A stretch of DNA of 64,000 bases from Saccharopolyspora oryzae (lineage in GTDB: Bacteria; Actinomycetota; Actinomycetes; Mycobacteriales; Pseudonocardiaceae), in the NCBI RefSeq assembly GCF_027853915.1, contig NZ_JAQGLA010000009.1, positions 62,001 through 126,000 of the forward strand, in the 5' to 3' direction. The notes beneath the pieces are model-generated. The model was given only the letters and a program-made list of their open reading frames with translations. It did not search any database and was not told the DNA's origin. Positions 15,539 through 25,309 of this stretch are shown here, piece by piece (within the stretch, counting starts at the first letter, position 1; each line of letters starts with the position of its first letter). The position numbers and the translations under genes are program-made.

Positions 15539-16006
15539 TCAGAACAGGTGGGGGATGGGGACGTCCAGCAAGCCGACGAAGACCACGTAGAACCCGACCA
15601 CGATGCCGAGGCTGCCGAGCACCGACATTCGCCAGGACTCCCGGCCGAGGAACCGCAGCCACACGAACGCCAGCAGCGCGGCCGGGATCTCGAACCCGAT
15701 CGCGGTGATCACCGCGGCGAAGCAGACCATGCTCGCGATCGCGGCCAGGACCGCCCAGCTCGCCGACGACATCCGCTCCGCGTCGTGCGTGCGCCGAGCC
15801 AGCAGTGCGAGCACGACACCGAGCACCGAGATCGCGAGGCTGACCAGGAACGGCCAGGTCCCGGCCGCCGGCTCCGCGGCGCTGCCCAGCCCCAGCGACC
15901 AGGACCCGACCGCGCCGCAGGCCCCGACTCCGACCACGACGAGCGCGACGACCAGGTTCGCGGCCATCCCGGCCGGGCGCTCGTGCTCCGGCTGGGCTTC
16001 GCTCAC
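15539..16006 (-). CDS. tctB: Tripartite tricarboxylate transporter, small subunit TctB
   Basis: A 155-residue membrane protein with four predicted membrane segments (starting NLVVALVVVGVGACGAVGSW; ending MSVLGSLGIVVGFYVVF), the normal TctB size and topology. The GTG start overlaps the tctC stop by 4 bp (GTGA). It lies between the binding protein and the large permease, as in canonical TTT operons. Confidence 0.88.
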   Translation of the reverse strand: MSEAQPEHERPAGMAANLVVALVVVGVGACGAVGSWSLGLGSAAEPAAGTWPFLVSLAISVLGVVLALLARRTHDAERMSSASWAVLAAIASMVCFAAVITAIGFEIPAALLAFVWLRFLGRESWRMSVLGSLGIVVGFYVVFVGLLDVPIPHLF

Positions 16007-17001
16007 TTCGGCCCGCCGAGGCTGATCCCGTACTGCTGGGTCATGGCGCGGTAGCTCTCCAGCGAGCTGGTCCACTCCTGGACCACCTGCGCGCCGTCGA
16101 CCTCGTGCGGGGTGAGCAGGTTGTCCTCGTTGAACTCGCGGTACCGGTCCGCGGCGAAGGTGGCCTGGAACGCCTTGCGCAGCCGCTCCACCCGCTCCGG
16201 CGGGGTGCCCTTGGGTGCGACCACTGCGCGGAACTGCGAAACCCGCACGTCGTAGCCCTGCTCCACGGCCGTCGGGATCTCCGGCAGGTACCGGCTGCGC
16301 TGCGCGGAGAAGGTGGCGATCGGGGTCAGCTGACCGGCCTTGATCTGGCTGATCGCCTCGCCGAGCTGGACGGAGGCGACGTCGACCTGGTTGCCGAGGA
16401 CCGCGGTCATCGCCGGCGACCCGCCGTCGAAGGGAACCGCGGTGCCCGCGATCCCGGCCTGCTTGAACAGCAGTTCCTGGGACAGCTGGCTGCCGGTGCC
16501 GACGCCGGTCGTGGCGAACTTGAGGTCCCGGCCGGCCTGGACCAGGTCCGGTACCGAGCGCAGTCCCGAGGAGGAGTTGGCGACGAGGACGTAGTCGTCC
16601 TGGGAAACCCCGGTGATCACCTCGAAGTCGTTGATGTCGACGACTTCCTCCGGTGCGACCGCCAGCGGGGTGATCGAGGTCAGCGACGCGTTGAGGACCA
16701 GGACGTGCTGGCCGTCCGGCTGCTTGCCGGCGAGTTCCTTCGCGGCCAGCGCCCCGTTGGCGCCGGGCGTGTTGACCACCGGCATCGCGACGCCGAGGTC
16801 GTCGGCGGCGCCGTCGGCCAGGGCGCGACCGATGAGATCGGTGCTCCCGCCGGGGGCCTGGCCGACCAGCATCGTCACCGGTCCGCCGGGGAAATCCCCA
16901 CCACCGCTGGACAGGTTCCCGCCGCATGCGGCGAGCGGTAGGGACAGCGCAGCGGCGAGCACGGACGGCAGAACTCTTCGGAGTGCGGGGACTTTCGACA
17001 T
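16003..17001 (-). CDS. tctC: Tripartite tricarboxylate transporter, substrate-binding lipoprotein TctC
   Basis: Solute-binding protein of the Bug/TctC family, 332 residues. A signal peptide ends in the lipobox LAAC near residue 28. The family motifs APGGSTDLIGRALA (anion-binding loop), NTPGANGALAAKELA and the ATTGVGTGSQLSQELL segment follow. Start is the ATG at 17001 with AAGGAG nine bases upstream. It begins the minus-strand transporter operon and is divergent from the galactarate-dehydratase-like gene; an operator and promoter are visible between them. The likely substrate, from context, is galactarate or glucarate. Confidence 0.92.
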   Translation of the reverse strand: MSKVPALRRVLPSVLAAALSLPLAACGGNLSSGGGDFPGGPVTMLVGQAPGGSTDLIGRALADGAADDLGVAMPVVNTPGANGALAAKELAGKQPDGQHVLVLNASLTSITPLAVAPEEVVDINDFEVITGVSQDDYVLVANSSSGLRSVPDLVQAGRDLKFATTGVGTGSQLSQELLFKQAGIAGTAVPFDGGSPAMTAVLGNQVDVASVQLGEAISQIKAGQLTPIATFSAQRSRYLPEIPTAVEQGYDVRVSQFRAVVAPKGTPPERVERLRKAFQATFAADRYREFNEDNLLTPHEVDGAQVVQEWTSSLESYRAMTQQYGISLGGPK

Positions 17002-17074
17002 CACCTGGGGCTCCTTCGGCTGGAGGCGGCCCACCGTCGCGGTGTGAGTGCCGTCACGGTGTCGAACGCTCGGC

Positions 17075-17104
17075 AGCCTAAGATCGCGTGCGATGCGTGT
17101 CCAA
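17075..17104 (-). promoter_or_regulatory. Promoter for the tctCBA operon
   Basis: On the minus strand, TTGGAC (17104-17099) and TAGGCT (17080-17075) are separated by 18 bp and point at tctC. The palindromic operator at 17114-17129 lies 10 bp upstream of the -35, the position expected for a LysR-type activator. Confidence 0.5.
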
Positions 17105-17113
17105 GGTCGATTT

Positions 17114-17129
17114 GGTATCGAGTGATACC
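17114..17129. promoter_or_regulatory. GGTATC-N4-GATACC operator
   Basis: Perfect 6-4-6 inverted repeat in the 383-bp divergent region between tctC and the galactarate-dehydratase-like gene. Related sites occur at 13074-13089 (12/16) and, more weakly, at 17204-17219 (10/16). The neighbouring LysR protein is the best candidate binder; an FCD/GntR regulator is an alternative. Confidence 0.55.
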
Positions 17130-17203
17130 TTCCGCGCATCACTGCCCGGCGGCGCGGGGGAGTGCCGCGCCGACTTCCACGCTGGATGCGCCGATGCAGT
17201 CCA

Positions 17204-17219
17204 GGTATTGATCGATGTT
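17204..17219. promoter_or_regulatory. Weaker copy of the GGTATC-type operator
   Basis: GGTATTGATCGATGTT matches 10 of 16 positions of the 17114 site. It sits 9 bp upstream of a plus-strand -35-like box, mirroring the arrangement on the tctC side. Confidence 0.3.
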
Positions 17220-17228
17220 GATTTGGTG

Positions 17229-17259
17229 TTGGACCGGAATCGGTGCGCCGACTTAAAGT
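17229..17259 (+). promoter_or_regulatory. Candidate promoter for the galactarate-dehydratase-like gene
   Basis: TTGGAC (17229-17234) and TAAAGT (17254-17259) with a rather long 19-bp spacer, reading toward the gene that starts at 17385. The rest of the region to the start codon shows nothing else except the TCCACAGTGGA palindrome. Confidence 0.4.
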
Positions 17260-17352
17260 CCTGGTCACTGCGGAGCACTGGCCCAGGTCGGGCTGGCGGT
17301 TCGGTCACGATCAAGCGCATCCGGTTCGACGAACCCGCCCGCGCGCAGCCGA

Positions 17353-17365
17353 GTCCACAGTGGAC
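17353..17365. repeat. GTCCACAGTGGAC palindrome (member of a recurring motif)
   Basis: Perfect 13-bp palindrome with a central A, 20 bp upstream of the start codon at 17385. Related copies are at 13982-13990, 28338-28348, 36990-37002, 45242-45252 and 58708-58716. Confidence 0.5.
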
Positions 17366-17384
17366 GTCGATGGAGGGGGAACCC

Positions 17385-18527
17385 GTGACCGCGACCGAAT
17401 CAGCCGTCCTGGACCGGATCGACTGCGTCGAGATCACCTCGGTGACGCTGCCGCTGCCCACCGCGATCAGCGACGCCAAGGTGCTGACCGGGCGGCAGAA
17501 GCCGATGACCGAGGTGGCCGTGCTGTTCGCCGAGATCACCACGGCCAGCGGGCTGGTGGGCATCGGCTTCAGCTACTCGAAGCGCGCCGGTGGCCCCGGT
17601 CAGTACGCCCACGCCCGCGAGATCGCCCCGGTGCTGATCGGCGAAGACCCCAGCGACATCGCCAAGATCTGGGACAAGCTCGTCTGGGCCGGTGCCTCGG
17701 TCGGCCGCAGCGGGTTGTCGGTGCAGGCGATCGCGGCCTTCGACGTCGCGCTGTGGGACCTCAAGGCCAAGCGCGCGGGCCTGCCGCTGGCGAAGCTCCT
17801 GGGCGCGCACCGGGACTCGGTGCGCTGCTACAACACCTCCGGCGGATTCCTGCACGCGCCGATCGAGGAGGTCGTGGACCGGGCGGCGGAGTCGGTGGCC
17901 GGCGGCATCGGTGGCATCAAGATCAAGGTCGGTCATCCGGACAACGCCGTCGACCTGGCCCGGGTGACCGCGGTCCGCGAGGAGATCGGCGACGGTGCGG
18001 CGCTGATGGTCGACGCCAACCAGCAGTGGGACCGCCCCACCGCGCGACGCATGTGCCGAGCCCTGGATCCGCTGAACCTGGTGTGGATCGAAGAACCCCT
18101 GGACGCCTACGACTTCGAGGGCCACGCCGTGCTCGCGTCGAACTTCGACACCTCGATCGCAACGGGTGAAATGCTGACCAGCGTGGCCGAGCACCGCGAG
18201 CTGATCCGGGCGGGCGGCGCCGACGTCGTCCAGCCCGACGCCCCGCGGGTCGGCGGCATCACCCAGTTCCTGAAGGTGATGTCCCTGGCCGACGACCGTA
18301 ACCTCCAGCTGGCCCCGCACTTCGCGATGGAGATCCACATCCACCTCGCGGCGGCCTACGCCAGGGAACCGTGGGTGGAGCACTTCGAATGGCTCGACCC
18401 CCTGTTCAACGAACACCTCCGGATCGAGGACGGCCGGATGCACCTCTCCTCGCGCCCAGGCCTCGGAGTGACGATCAGCGACCAAGCCCGGTCCTGGACG
18501 GTCGCGCAACACGAAGTCCACGGCTGA
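17385..18527 (+). CDS. Galactarate/L-talarate dehydratase-like enolase-superfamily enzyme
   Basis: Mandelate-racemase-subgroup enolase protein, 380 residues. The capping domain carries GFSYSKRAGGPGQYAHAREI and GASVGRSGLS, shared with L-talarate/galactarate dehydratases. The barrel shows the KIKVG lysine pair (about residue 182), VDANQQW metal Asp and Asn, IEEPLDA, ATGEM and a C-terminal HF (APHFAMEIH) acting as general acid/base. The product, 5-dehydro-4-deoxyglucarate, would feed the adjacent kdgD enzyme. The GTG at 17385 with GGAGG eight bases upstream is preferred over an ATG 15 bases earlier. Exact substrate specificity cannot be fixed from sequence. Confidence 0.8.
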   Translation: MTATESAVLDRIDCVEITSVTLPLPTAISDAKVLTGRQKPMTEVAVLFAEITTASGLVGIGFSYSKRAGGPGQYAHAREIAPVLIGEDPSDIAKIWDKLVWAGASVGRSGLSVQAIAAFDVALWDLKAKRAGLPLAKLLGAHRDSVRCYNTSGGFLHAPIEEVVDRAAESVAGGIGGIKIKVGHPDNAVDLARVTAVREEIGDGAALMVDANQQWDRPTARRMCRALDPLNLVWIEEPLDAYDFEGHAVLASNFDTSIATGEMLTSVAEHRELIRAGGADVVQPDAPRVGGITQFLKVMSLADDRNLQLAPHFAMEIHIHLAAAYAREPWVEHFEWLDPLFNEHLRIEDGRMHLSSRPGLGVTISDQARSWTVAQHEVHG

Positions 18528-18649
18528 CCCGGCGAAGTCGGCCCTTCTACCGGGCCCGGCGGGTTCGAAGGCGCGGGCGCGGGTCACCCTTTAAGGCCTT
18601 ATGCCGACTTCGGAGGCGTGGTTTTCCGCGCTCTTCTTCGGGTGACTTG

Positions 18650-18655
18650 TAGCGT
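18650..18655 (+). promoter_or_regulatory. TAGCGT, candidate -10 for a leaderless start
   Basis: TANNNT hexamer ending 7 bases before the GTG at 18663, the same geometry as at 9529-9542. No -35 consensus was found. Confidence 0.35.
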
Positions 18656-18662
18656 CGCGGCC

Positions 18663-19844
18663 GTGCGGTTCAGGAAAGCGTTCCTAGGGTTGTTGGGTGT
18701 CTTCGGGCTCGTGGCGGCGGCTTGCGGTGTCCCGGAACCGGACCGCCAGGTGCACGCCGACGTGTCCGCACCCACGGAGGTTCCGGCACCTCCGCAGACC
18801 GACTTGCTGGCGGGGATGCCACCCCCGCTCGACGCCGGTGACGTCTACGCGGCGACCCGCCCCGGCCAGCTGTCGGAAGCCATGGACGGGGTGCGCAACC
18901 TGGTGTACGTGCCCAACAGCCTGGACGACACCGTGTCGGTGATCGACCCGAACACCTTCAAGGTCGTCGACACGTTCCCAGGAGGAAACGAGCCGCAGCA
19001 CGTCGTTCCGTCCTACGACCTGAAGACGCTCTACGTCGCCGCCGACGAAGTGCCGGGCGGGACGCTCACCCCGGTCGATCCGAAGACCGGCAAGCCCGGT
19101 GTCCCGCTGCAGGTCCAGGACCCGTACAACCTGTACTTCACCCCGGACGGCAGCTCGGCCATCGTCGTCGCGGAGTACTACAAGCGCCTGGACTTCTACG
19201 ATCCGCACACCTGGCAGCGGCAAGGGCAGGTGTCCGTGCCCGACTGCGCCGGGGTCAACCACATGGACTTCACCGCCGACGGCAAACTCGCGCTGGTGAC
19301 GTGCGAGTTCGCCAACAGGATGATCGTGCTCGACGTCGCCGAGCGCCGGCAGGTGCGCACCTTCCAGCTCGACCAAGTGCACGACGGGATGCCGCAGGAC
19401 AGCCGGCTGGCGCCGGACGGCAGCACGTTCTACGTGGCCGACATGATGGCCGGGGGCGTGTACCTGTTCGACGGCGCGGCGAGCCGGCAGATCGGTTTCG
19501 TGCCCACCGGCAAGGGCGCGCACGGGATCTACTTCTCCCGCGATTCGCGGCGCGTGTTCGTCGCCAACCGGGGAGAGGGCAGCGTGTCGGTCCTGGACAG
19601 CACCACCCACCAGCCGATCGGCAAGTGGCAGGTCCCCGGCGGCGGAAGCCCGGACATGGGCGGGGTTTCCGCCGACGGCAAGCAGCTGTGGCTGTCCGGC
19701 CGGTACCACAACGAGGTCTACGTGTTCGACACCGACACCGGTCACCTGCTGGCGCGGATCCGGGTCGGCGCCGGCCCGCACGGGCTGACCTACATGCCGC
19801 AGCCAGGCCGGTATTCCCTCGGGCACACCGGCAACCTCCGCTGA
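18663..19844 (+). CDS. YVTN-type beta-propeller exported protein
   Basis: A 393-residue protein with a short signal sequence and a Cys after LVAAA (near residue 20), possibly a lipoprotein although the lipobox is imperfect. The body is a repeated propeller: successive blades read VYVPNSLDDTVSVIDP, LYVAADE, VFVANRGEGSVSVLD and VYVFDTDTGHLLARI, the YVTN pattern of surface-layer and nitrous-oxide-reductase-like propellers. Function is unknown; such proteins are extracytoplasmic binding or scaffold modules. The start is uncertain: GTG 18663 removes a 15-residue unconvincing extension and has a leaderless -10. It is convergent with glnA (33 bp between the stops). Confidence 0.8.
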   Translation: MRFRKAFLGLLGVFGLVAAACGVPEPDRQVHADVSAPTEVPAPPQTDLLAGMPPPLDAGDVYAATRPGQLSEAMDGVRNLVYVPNSLDDTVSVIDPNTFKVVDTFPGGNEPQHVVPSYDLKTLYVAADEVPGGTLTPVDPKTGKPGVPLQVQDPYNLYFTPDGSSAIVVAEYYKRLDFYDPHTWQRQGQVSVPDCAGVNHMDFTADGKLALVTCEFANRMIVLDVAERRQVRTFQLDQVHDGMPQDSRLAPDGSTFYVADMMAGGVYLFDGAASRQIGFVPTGKGAHGIYFSRDSRRVFVANRGEGSVSVLDSTTHQPIGKWQVPGGGSPDMGGVSADGKQLWLSGRYHNEVYVFDTDTGHLLARIRVGAGPHGLTYMPQPGRYSLGHTGNLR

Positions 19845-19877
19845 CGACCACCGGCAGCGGCTGCGCGATACCTCCGA

Positions 19878-21302
19878 TCACACGTCGTAGTAGAGCTCGA
19901 ACTCGTACGGATTCGGGCGCAGCCGCAGCGGGTCGATCTCGTGCTCCCGCTTGAAGGCGAGCCAGGTCTCGATCACGTCCGAGGTGAAGACATCGCCGCG
20001 CAGCAGGAAGTCGTGGTCGGCTTCGAGGCTGTTCAGCACGGCGTCCAGCGACGACGGGACTTGCACCACCGCGCCGGCTTCCTCGGGCGGCAGCTCGTAG
20101 AGGTCCTTGTCGATGGGCTCCGGCGGCTCGATCTTGTTCGCGATGCCGTCCAGCCCGGCCAGCATCATCGCCGCGAAGGCGAGGTAGGGGTTTCCGGAGG
20201 AGTCCGGGCAGCGGAACTCGATCCGCTTGGCCGCCGGGTTGGCGCCCGTGACCGGGATGCGGATGCAGGCCGAGCGGTTGCGCTGGGAGTAGACGAGGTT
20301 CACCGGCGCCTCGAACCCCGGCACCATGCGGTGGTAGGAGTTCACCGTCGGATTGGTCAACCCCAGCAGGCTCGGCGCGTGGTGCAGGACGCCGCCGATG
20401 TAGTGCCGGGCGAGATCGGAGAGCCCGGCGTAACCGGCCTCGTCGTGGAACAGCGGCCGGCCGCCCTTCCACAACGACTGGTGGGTGTGCATGCCGGATC
20501 CGTTGTCGCCGAACAGCGGTTTGGGCATGAACGTGGCCGTCTTGCCGTGCTGCCACGCGGTGTTCTTCACGACGTACTTGTAGAGCTGGAGGTCGTCGGC
20601 GGCGTGCAGCAACGTGTTGAACCTGTAGTTGATCTCGGCCTGGCCCGCGGTGCCGACCTCGTGGTGGGCCTTCTCCACGGTGAAACCCGCATCGATCAGG
20701 TTCAGCACGATCTCGTCCCGCAGGTCCGCCAGGTGGTCGGTGGGCGGGACCGGGAAGTACCCCGCCTTGTACTTGATCTTGTAGCCCTGGTTGCCGCCCT
20801 CCTCCGCCCGGCCGGTGTTCCACCAGCCCTCAACGGCGTCGATCTCGTGGAACGAAGCGTGCTCCGCGGTGGAGAACCGCACCGAGTCGAAGAGGTAGAA
20901 CTCGGCTTCCGGGCCGAAGTAGGCCAGGTCGGCGATGCCGGTTTCGGCGAGGTACTGCTCGGCCTTGCGCGCGATGTTGCGCGGGTCGCGGCTGTAGGGC
21001 TGCAAGGTGAACGGGTCGTGCACGAAGAAGTTGAGGCTCAACGTCTTCTCGGTGCGGAACGGATCCACCCGCGCGGTGTAGGGATCGGGCAGCAGCAGCA
21101 TGTCCGACTCGTGGATCGACTGGAAGCCGCGCACCGACGACCCGTCGAAGGCGATGCCCTCGTCGAAGATCTCCGCGGCGAACGACTTCGCGGGCACGGC
21201 GAAGTGCTGCATGATGCCGGGAAGATCGCAGAACCGGACATCGACGAACTTCACGTCCTCGTCGGAGATGAACCGCAGGACGTCGTCCGGACTGGTGAAC
21301 AT
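19878..21302 (-). CDS. glnA: Glutamine synthetase type I (GSI-beta)
   Basis: Cytoplasmic ATP-dependent ligation of ammonia to glutamate, 474 residues, exactly the GSI length. Visible signatures are the DLPGIMQHF latch region, FDGSSVRGF, the metal-binding [42 protein letters not shown] and RIEFRCPD. The adenylylation loop is present as DLYELPPEE with the target Tyr near residue 402, so activity is probably controlled by GlnE. The ATG at 21302 has GGGAGG five bases upstream. It lies 92 bp downstream of uvrA on the same strand, an unrelated neighbour. Confidence 0.97.
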   Translation of the reverse strand: MFTSPDDVLRFISDEDVKFVDVRFCDLPGIMQHFAVPAKSFAAEIFDEGIAFDGSSVRGFQSIHESDMLLLPDPYTARVDPFRTEKTLSLNFFVHDPFTLQPYSRDPRNIARKAEQYLAETGIADLAYFGPEAEFYLFDSVRFSTAEHASFHEIDAVEGWWNTGRAEEGGNQGYKIKYKAGYFPVPPTDHLADLRDEIVLNLIDAGFTVEKAHHEVGTAGQAEINYRFNTLLHAADDLQLYKYVVKNTAWQHGKTATFMPKPLFGDNGSGMHTHQSLWKGGRPLFHDEAGYAGLSDLARHYIGGVLHHAPSLLGLTNPTVNSYHRMVPGFEAPVNLVYSQRNRSACIRIPVTGANPAAKRIEFRCPDSSGNPYLAFAAMMLAGLDGIANKIEPPEPIDKDLYELPPEEAGAVVQVPSSLDAVLNSLEADHDFLLRGDVFTSDVIETWLAFKREHEIDPLRLRPNPYEFELYYDV

Positions 21303-21394
21303 GGCTACCTCCCACATCTCCTCGGGCGAGGGGCTCGAAGTGCGTTGGTCGTTCCGGGACTCGAATGCGCAGCCGATCACCTCTTCCTCCGGGC

Positions 21395-24253
21395 TCAGGA
21401 AGCGAGCACGTGGCGCAGGAACTGCCCGGTGTAGCTGGTCTCCGCCTCGGCGACCGCTTCGGGGGTGCCCGTGACGACCACCCGGCCGCCCGCCGACCCG
21501 GCCTCCGGCCCCAGGTCGACGATCCAGTCGGCGGTCTTGACGACCTCGAGGTTGTGCTCGATGACGATGACCGTGTTGCCCGCTTCCACCAGGCGTTGCA
21601 GCACGTCGAGCAGCTTGTGCACGTCGTCGAAGTGCAGCCCGGTCGTCGGCTCGTCGAGGATGTACACGGTGCCCGCGTTGGACCGTCGCGTGAGCTCCGT
21701 CGCCAGCTTCACCCGCTGCGCCTCGCCGCCGGACAGCGTCGGTGCCGGCTGCCCCAGCCGCACGTACCCGAGGCCGACGTCCACCAACGTGCGCAGCCGG
21801 CGAGCGATCCCCGGCAACGGCCCGAAGAACTCCAACGCCTGTTCGATGGGCATGTCCAGTACCTCGGTGATCGTCTTCGCCTTGTACCGCACGTCCAGGG
21901 TTTCCCTGTTGTAGCGGGCCCCGCCGCACTGCTCGCACGGCACGTACACGTCGGGCAGGAACTGCATCTCGATGCGGATGGTGCCCGCCCCGGCGCAGGC
22001 TTCGCAGCGTCCGCCCGGCACGTTGAAGGAGAAGCGCCCGGGCTGGTAGCCGCGGACCTTGGCGGTGGTGGTGGCGGCGAACAGCTTGCGGATGGGATCG
22101 AACGCCCCCGTGTAGGTGGCCGGGTTGGACCGCGGGGTGCGACCGATGGGGGACTGGTCGACGTGGACGACCTTGGCGATGTGGTGGACGCCGGTGATGC
22201 CGCGGTGCTTGCCCGGCACCGCGTGGGCGCCGTGCAGCTGCCTGGCCAGCCCGTTGTACAGGATGTCGTTGACCAGGGTCGACTTGCCCGAGCCGGAAAC
22301 CCCGGTCACGGCGATCATGCAACCCAGGGGGAAGGACACGTCGATGCCGCGGAGGTTGTGCTCGCGCGCCGCCTGAACGACCAGTGCCCGCGCCGGATCA
22401 GCTGGCCGTCGCACGGCAGGCACCGGAATCGAGCGGCGGCCGGTCAGGTACGCAGCGGTCAACGACTTCTGGTTGGCCAGCAAGGTGTCCAGCGGACCGC
22501 TGTGCACGATGGACCCGCCGTGCTCGCCCGCGCCCGGACCGATGTCCACGACCCAGTCCGCGGCGCGGATGGTGTCCTCGTCGTGCTCGACGACGATCAG
22601 CGTGTTGCCGAGATCGCGCAGCCGGGTCAGCGTTGCGATCAACCGGTGGTTGTCCCGCGGGTGCAGGCCGATCGACGGCTCGTCCAGCACGTAGAGGACG
22701 CCGGCGAGACCGGAGCCGATCTGCGTGGCCAAGCGGATCCGCTGGGCTTCCCCGCCGGCGAGCGTGCCCGCGGCCCGGTCCAGCGACAGGTAGTCCAGCC
22801 CGACGTCGAGCAGGAAGCCCAGGCGCGCCTGGATTTCCGCGAGCACCCGGCCGACGATCGAGCGTTCGCGGCGGCCGAGCACCAGACCACGCAGGAACTC
22901 GGCGCAACCGGCCACCGAGAGGGCGGACACCTCGGCGATCGAGCGCTTCCCGAGCTGCCGGTGTTCCAGGGTGACGGCGAGGACTTCCGGCCGCAGGCGG
23001 GTTCCCTCGCATTCCGGGCACGGCACCTCCCGCAAGTACCCCTCGTACCGCTGGCGCACGTACTCCGACTCGGTCTGCTCCAGGCGGCGCTCCAGGAACG
23101 GGATCACCCCCTCGAAGCTGGCGTAGTACGACCGCTGCCGGCCGTAGCGGTTGCGGTAGTGCACGTGGATCTGCTCGTCGCAGCCGTGCAGCACCGCCTT
23201 CTGGACCTTCGCGGGCAGCCGCCGCCACGGCGCGTCCATCGAGAAACCTCGGGCATCGGCCAAGGAGTGCAGCAGGCGCTGGAAGTACTCCTCGCTCTGG
23301 CCGCCCTGCCACGGTGCGATGGCGCCTTCCGCCAACGACAGGTCCGGGTTCGCGACGACCAGGTCCGGGTCGACCTCGCGGCGCACCCCGATCCCGGTGC
23401 ACACCGGGCACGCGCCGTAGGGCGAGTTGAAGGAGAAGGACCGCGGCTCGAAGTCCTGCACGTCGATGGGGTGCCCGCGGGGACACGCGAGGTTCTGCGA
23501 GAACGACCACTGCCGGTCCGGCGAGCGCGGCGGCTGGTCGACGAACTCCAGCGTCACGAGGCCGTCCGCCAACCCCAGCGCCGTCTCCACCGACTCCGTG
23601 AGCCGCTGCTTCGCGCCCGGCTTCACCGTGAGCCGGTCGACGACCACCTCGACGGAGTGCTTCTCCTGCTTCCGCAACTTCGGCACCTCGTCGAGGTGGT
23701 GCACCTGGCCGTCCACCGACACCCGCGAATACCCCTGCGACCGCAGGCGCGCGAACAGATCGGCGTACTCGCCCTTGCGCCCGCGCACCACCGGGGCCAG
23801 CACCTGGAAGCGGGTGCGCTCCGGCAGGCCCAGCACCTGGTCGACGACCTGCTGCGGGGTCTGCCTGCTGATCCGCTCGCCGCAGACCGGGCAGTGCGGC
23901 ACCCCGGCGCGGGCGTACAGCAGCCGCAGGTAGTCGTAGACCTCGGTGACCGTGCCCACCGTCGAACGCGGGTTGTGGCTCGCGGCCTTCTGATCGATCG
24001 ACACCGCGGGCGACAAGCCCTCGATGACCTCCACGTCCGGCTTGTCCATCTGCCCCAGGAACTGGCGCGCGTACGCCGACAGGGACTCCACGTACCGGCG
24101 CTGGCCCTCCGCGAAGATCGTGTCGAACGCCAGCGACGACTTCCCGGAACCGGACAGACCGGTGAACACGATCAAGCTGTCGCGGGGCAGGTCGACGCCC
24201 ACGCCGCGCAAGTTGTGCTCACGCGCGCCACGAACAACCAGCCGGTCAGCCAC
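21395..24253 (-). CDS. uvrA: UvrABC system protein A
   Basis: Damage-recognition ATPase of nucleotide excision repair, 952 residues. It has two ABC ATPase halves: Walker [10 protein letters not shown] (about 31-39) and GVSGSGKST (about 650), signatures [11 protein letters not shown] and [11 protein letters not shown], and Walker B ending DEP. Zinc-finger cysteines are present as CPVCG near the front, CPRGH with CPVC in the middle and CEACAGAG with CEQCGG near residue 740. The N-terminus [15 protein letters not shown] is typical of actinobacterial UvrA. No complete actinobacterial LexA box (TCGAAC-N4-GTTCGA) was found upstream; only a half-site occurs. It could be the housekeeping copy or a paralogue. 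Confidence 0.96.
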   Translation of the reverse strand: MADRLVVRGAREHNLRGVGVDLPRDSLIVFTGLSGSGKSSLAFDTIFAEGQRRYVESLSAYARQFLGQMDKPDVEVIEGLSPAVSIDQKAASHNPRSTVGTVTEVYDYLRLLYARAGVPHCPVCGERISRQTPQQVVDQVLGLPERTRFQVLAPVVRGRKGEYADLFARLRSQGYSRVSVDGQVHHLDEVPKLRKQEKHSVEVVVDRLTVKPGAKQRLTESVETALGLADGLVTLEFVDQPPRSPDRQWSFSQNLACPRGHPIDVQDFEPRSFSFNSPYGACPVCTGIGVRREVDPDLVVANPDLSLAEGAIAPWQGGQSEEYFQRLLHSLADARGFSMDAPWRRLPAKVQKAVLHGCDEQIHVHYRNRYGRQRSYYASFEGVIPFLERRLEQTESEYVRQRYEGYLREVPCPECEGTRLRPEVLAVTLEHRQLGKRSIAEVSALSVAGCAEFLRGLVLGRRERSIVGRVLAEIQARLGFLLDVGLDYLSLDRAAGTLAGGEAQRIRLATQIGSGLAGVLYVLDEPSIGLHPRDNHRLIATLTRLRDLGNTLIVVEHDEDTIRAADWVVDIGPGAGEHGGSIVHSGPLDTLLANQKSLTAAYLTGRRSIPVPAVRRPADPARALVVQAAREHNLRGIDVSFPLGCMIAVTGVSGSGKSTLVNDILYNGLARQLHGAHAVPGKHRGITGVHHIAKVVHVDQSPIGRTPRSNPATYTGAFDPIRKLFAATTTAKVRGYQPGRFSFNVPGGRCEACAGAGTIRIEMQFLPDVYVPCEQCGGARYNRETLDVRYKAKTITEVLDMPIEQALEFFGPLPGIARRLRTLVDVGLGYVRLGQPAPTLSGGEAQRVKLATELTRRSNAGTVYILDEPTTGLHFDDVHKLLDVLQRLVEAGNTVIVIEHNLEVVKTADWIVDLGPEAGSAGGRVVVTGTPEAVAEAETSYTGQFLRHVLAS

Positions 24254-24487
24254 GCCTCAAGACCAACCCACGTCAGGACAACGCAATCAGTTTGGCACAG
24301 GGCTTCGAACTCGCCCACCGCAGCGGCCTCGCCGGTGGCGTCCCAGCACACGCCGAGCGCCACATCAGCCACGCTGTGGACGGTGCAGCAGCGAATTGCA
24401 GTTGCCCGCGATGCGCATGGTGCCGGTGGAGCCGCTAAGGCGCCGGTGCGGTGGCAGCACGACCTCGCGGATCCGCCGGCCCGCCGG
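24254..24487. other. Intergenic region upstream of uvrA
   Basis: About 230 bp between the uvrA start and the end of the SDR gene. No convincing gene, operator or hairpin was noticed. Confidence 0.4.
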
Positions 24488-25243
24488 TCACTGGGTCACC
24501 GCCCAGCCGCCGTCCACCGGCAGCAGGACGCCGTTGATGTAGGAGGCGAGCGGGCAGAGCAGGAACAGCGCGGACCACGCGATGTCGTCCGCGGTCGCCA
24601 TCCGCTTCATCGGGTTCTTCTCCAGCGACCGCTGCCCGACCTCGCTCCGCGCGAAGCCCCGGAGTCGCGGGGTGTCGGTCATGCCCGGGGCGACCGCGTT
24701 GCTGCGCACCTCGGTGTTCCGGTAGGTGGCGAGGTGCCTGGTGTAGCCGGCGATCCCCGCCTTGGCGGCGCAGTACCAGGGCGAATCCGTGCCCATGAGG
24801 TTTCCGGCGACGGAAGCGATGTTCACCAGCGCGGCTCCCTCGGGAACCCCGGCGGAGAGCCAGGTTTCGGTCATCGACCGGACGCTGCCGACTGCGATCC
24901 GGACGCCGTCGTCGAAGTCGAGGTCCCCGGCGGAGGACGGCCCGGCGTTGTTGACGAGGTAGCGGATCTCGCCGAGGCGGCGGCTCTCGGCGAAGCCCCG
25001 CTCGACGTCGGCGGGTGCGGAGACGTCAGCGGTGACCGCGATGGCCTTGCCGCCGGTCCTGGTGATCCGGTCGACGGTGGCGGCGACGGCGCTCCCGTCG
25101 AGGTCCCAGGCGGCGACGGCGAGCCCCAGCTCCGCAGCGCGGAGGGCGATGGCCTCGCCGATCCCGCTCCCGGCGCCGCTGACCAGCAGGACGTCTCCGG
25201 GGGTGAAACCGAGGCTGATGGTGGGCTGGGCAGTGTTCAGCAC
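24488..25243 (-). CDS. Short-chain dehydrogenase/reductase
   Basis: NAD(P)-dependent SDR oxidoreductase, 251 residues. It has the cofactor loop SGAGSGIGEA (about 20-29), an Asp after the second strand (AWDLDG), suggesting NAD(H), the NNAG motif, Ser in NIASVAG and the catalytic YxxxK as WYCAAKAG (about 140-147), and ends with the SDR tail VDGGWAVTQ. Start is the GTG at 25243 with GGAG five bases upstream. It is the third gene of a minus-strand unit (ligase-like, LarA-like, SDR) divergent from the 2-oxoacid oxidoreductase operon, so it may oxidise a 2-hydroxy acid or similar intermediate of that pathway. Confidence 0.88.
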   Translation of the reverse strand: MLNTAQPTISLGFTPGDVLLVSGAGSGIGEAIALRAAELGLAVAAWDLDGSAVAATVDRITRTGGKAIAVTADVSAPADVERGFAESRRLGEIRYLVNNAGPSSAGDLDFDDGVRIAVGSVRSMTETWLSAGVPEGAALVNIASVAGNLMGTDSPWYCAAKAGIAGYTRHLATYRNTEVRSNAVAPGMTDTPRLRGFARSEVGQRSLEKNPMKRMATADDIAWSALFLLCPLASYINGVLLPVDGGWAVTQ

Positions 25244-25309
25244 GGGTGCTCCTCGAAGGGTGGTCGGTGGTCGGACGCCGCAGGCGCCGTCCACATCGAG
25301 TTCCTGCGG

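Noticed and set aside
24305-24310. TCGAAC upstream of uvrA as a LexA (SOS) box
   Set aside because: Only one half of the TCGAAC-N4-GTTCGA palindrome is present; the second half does not match.
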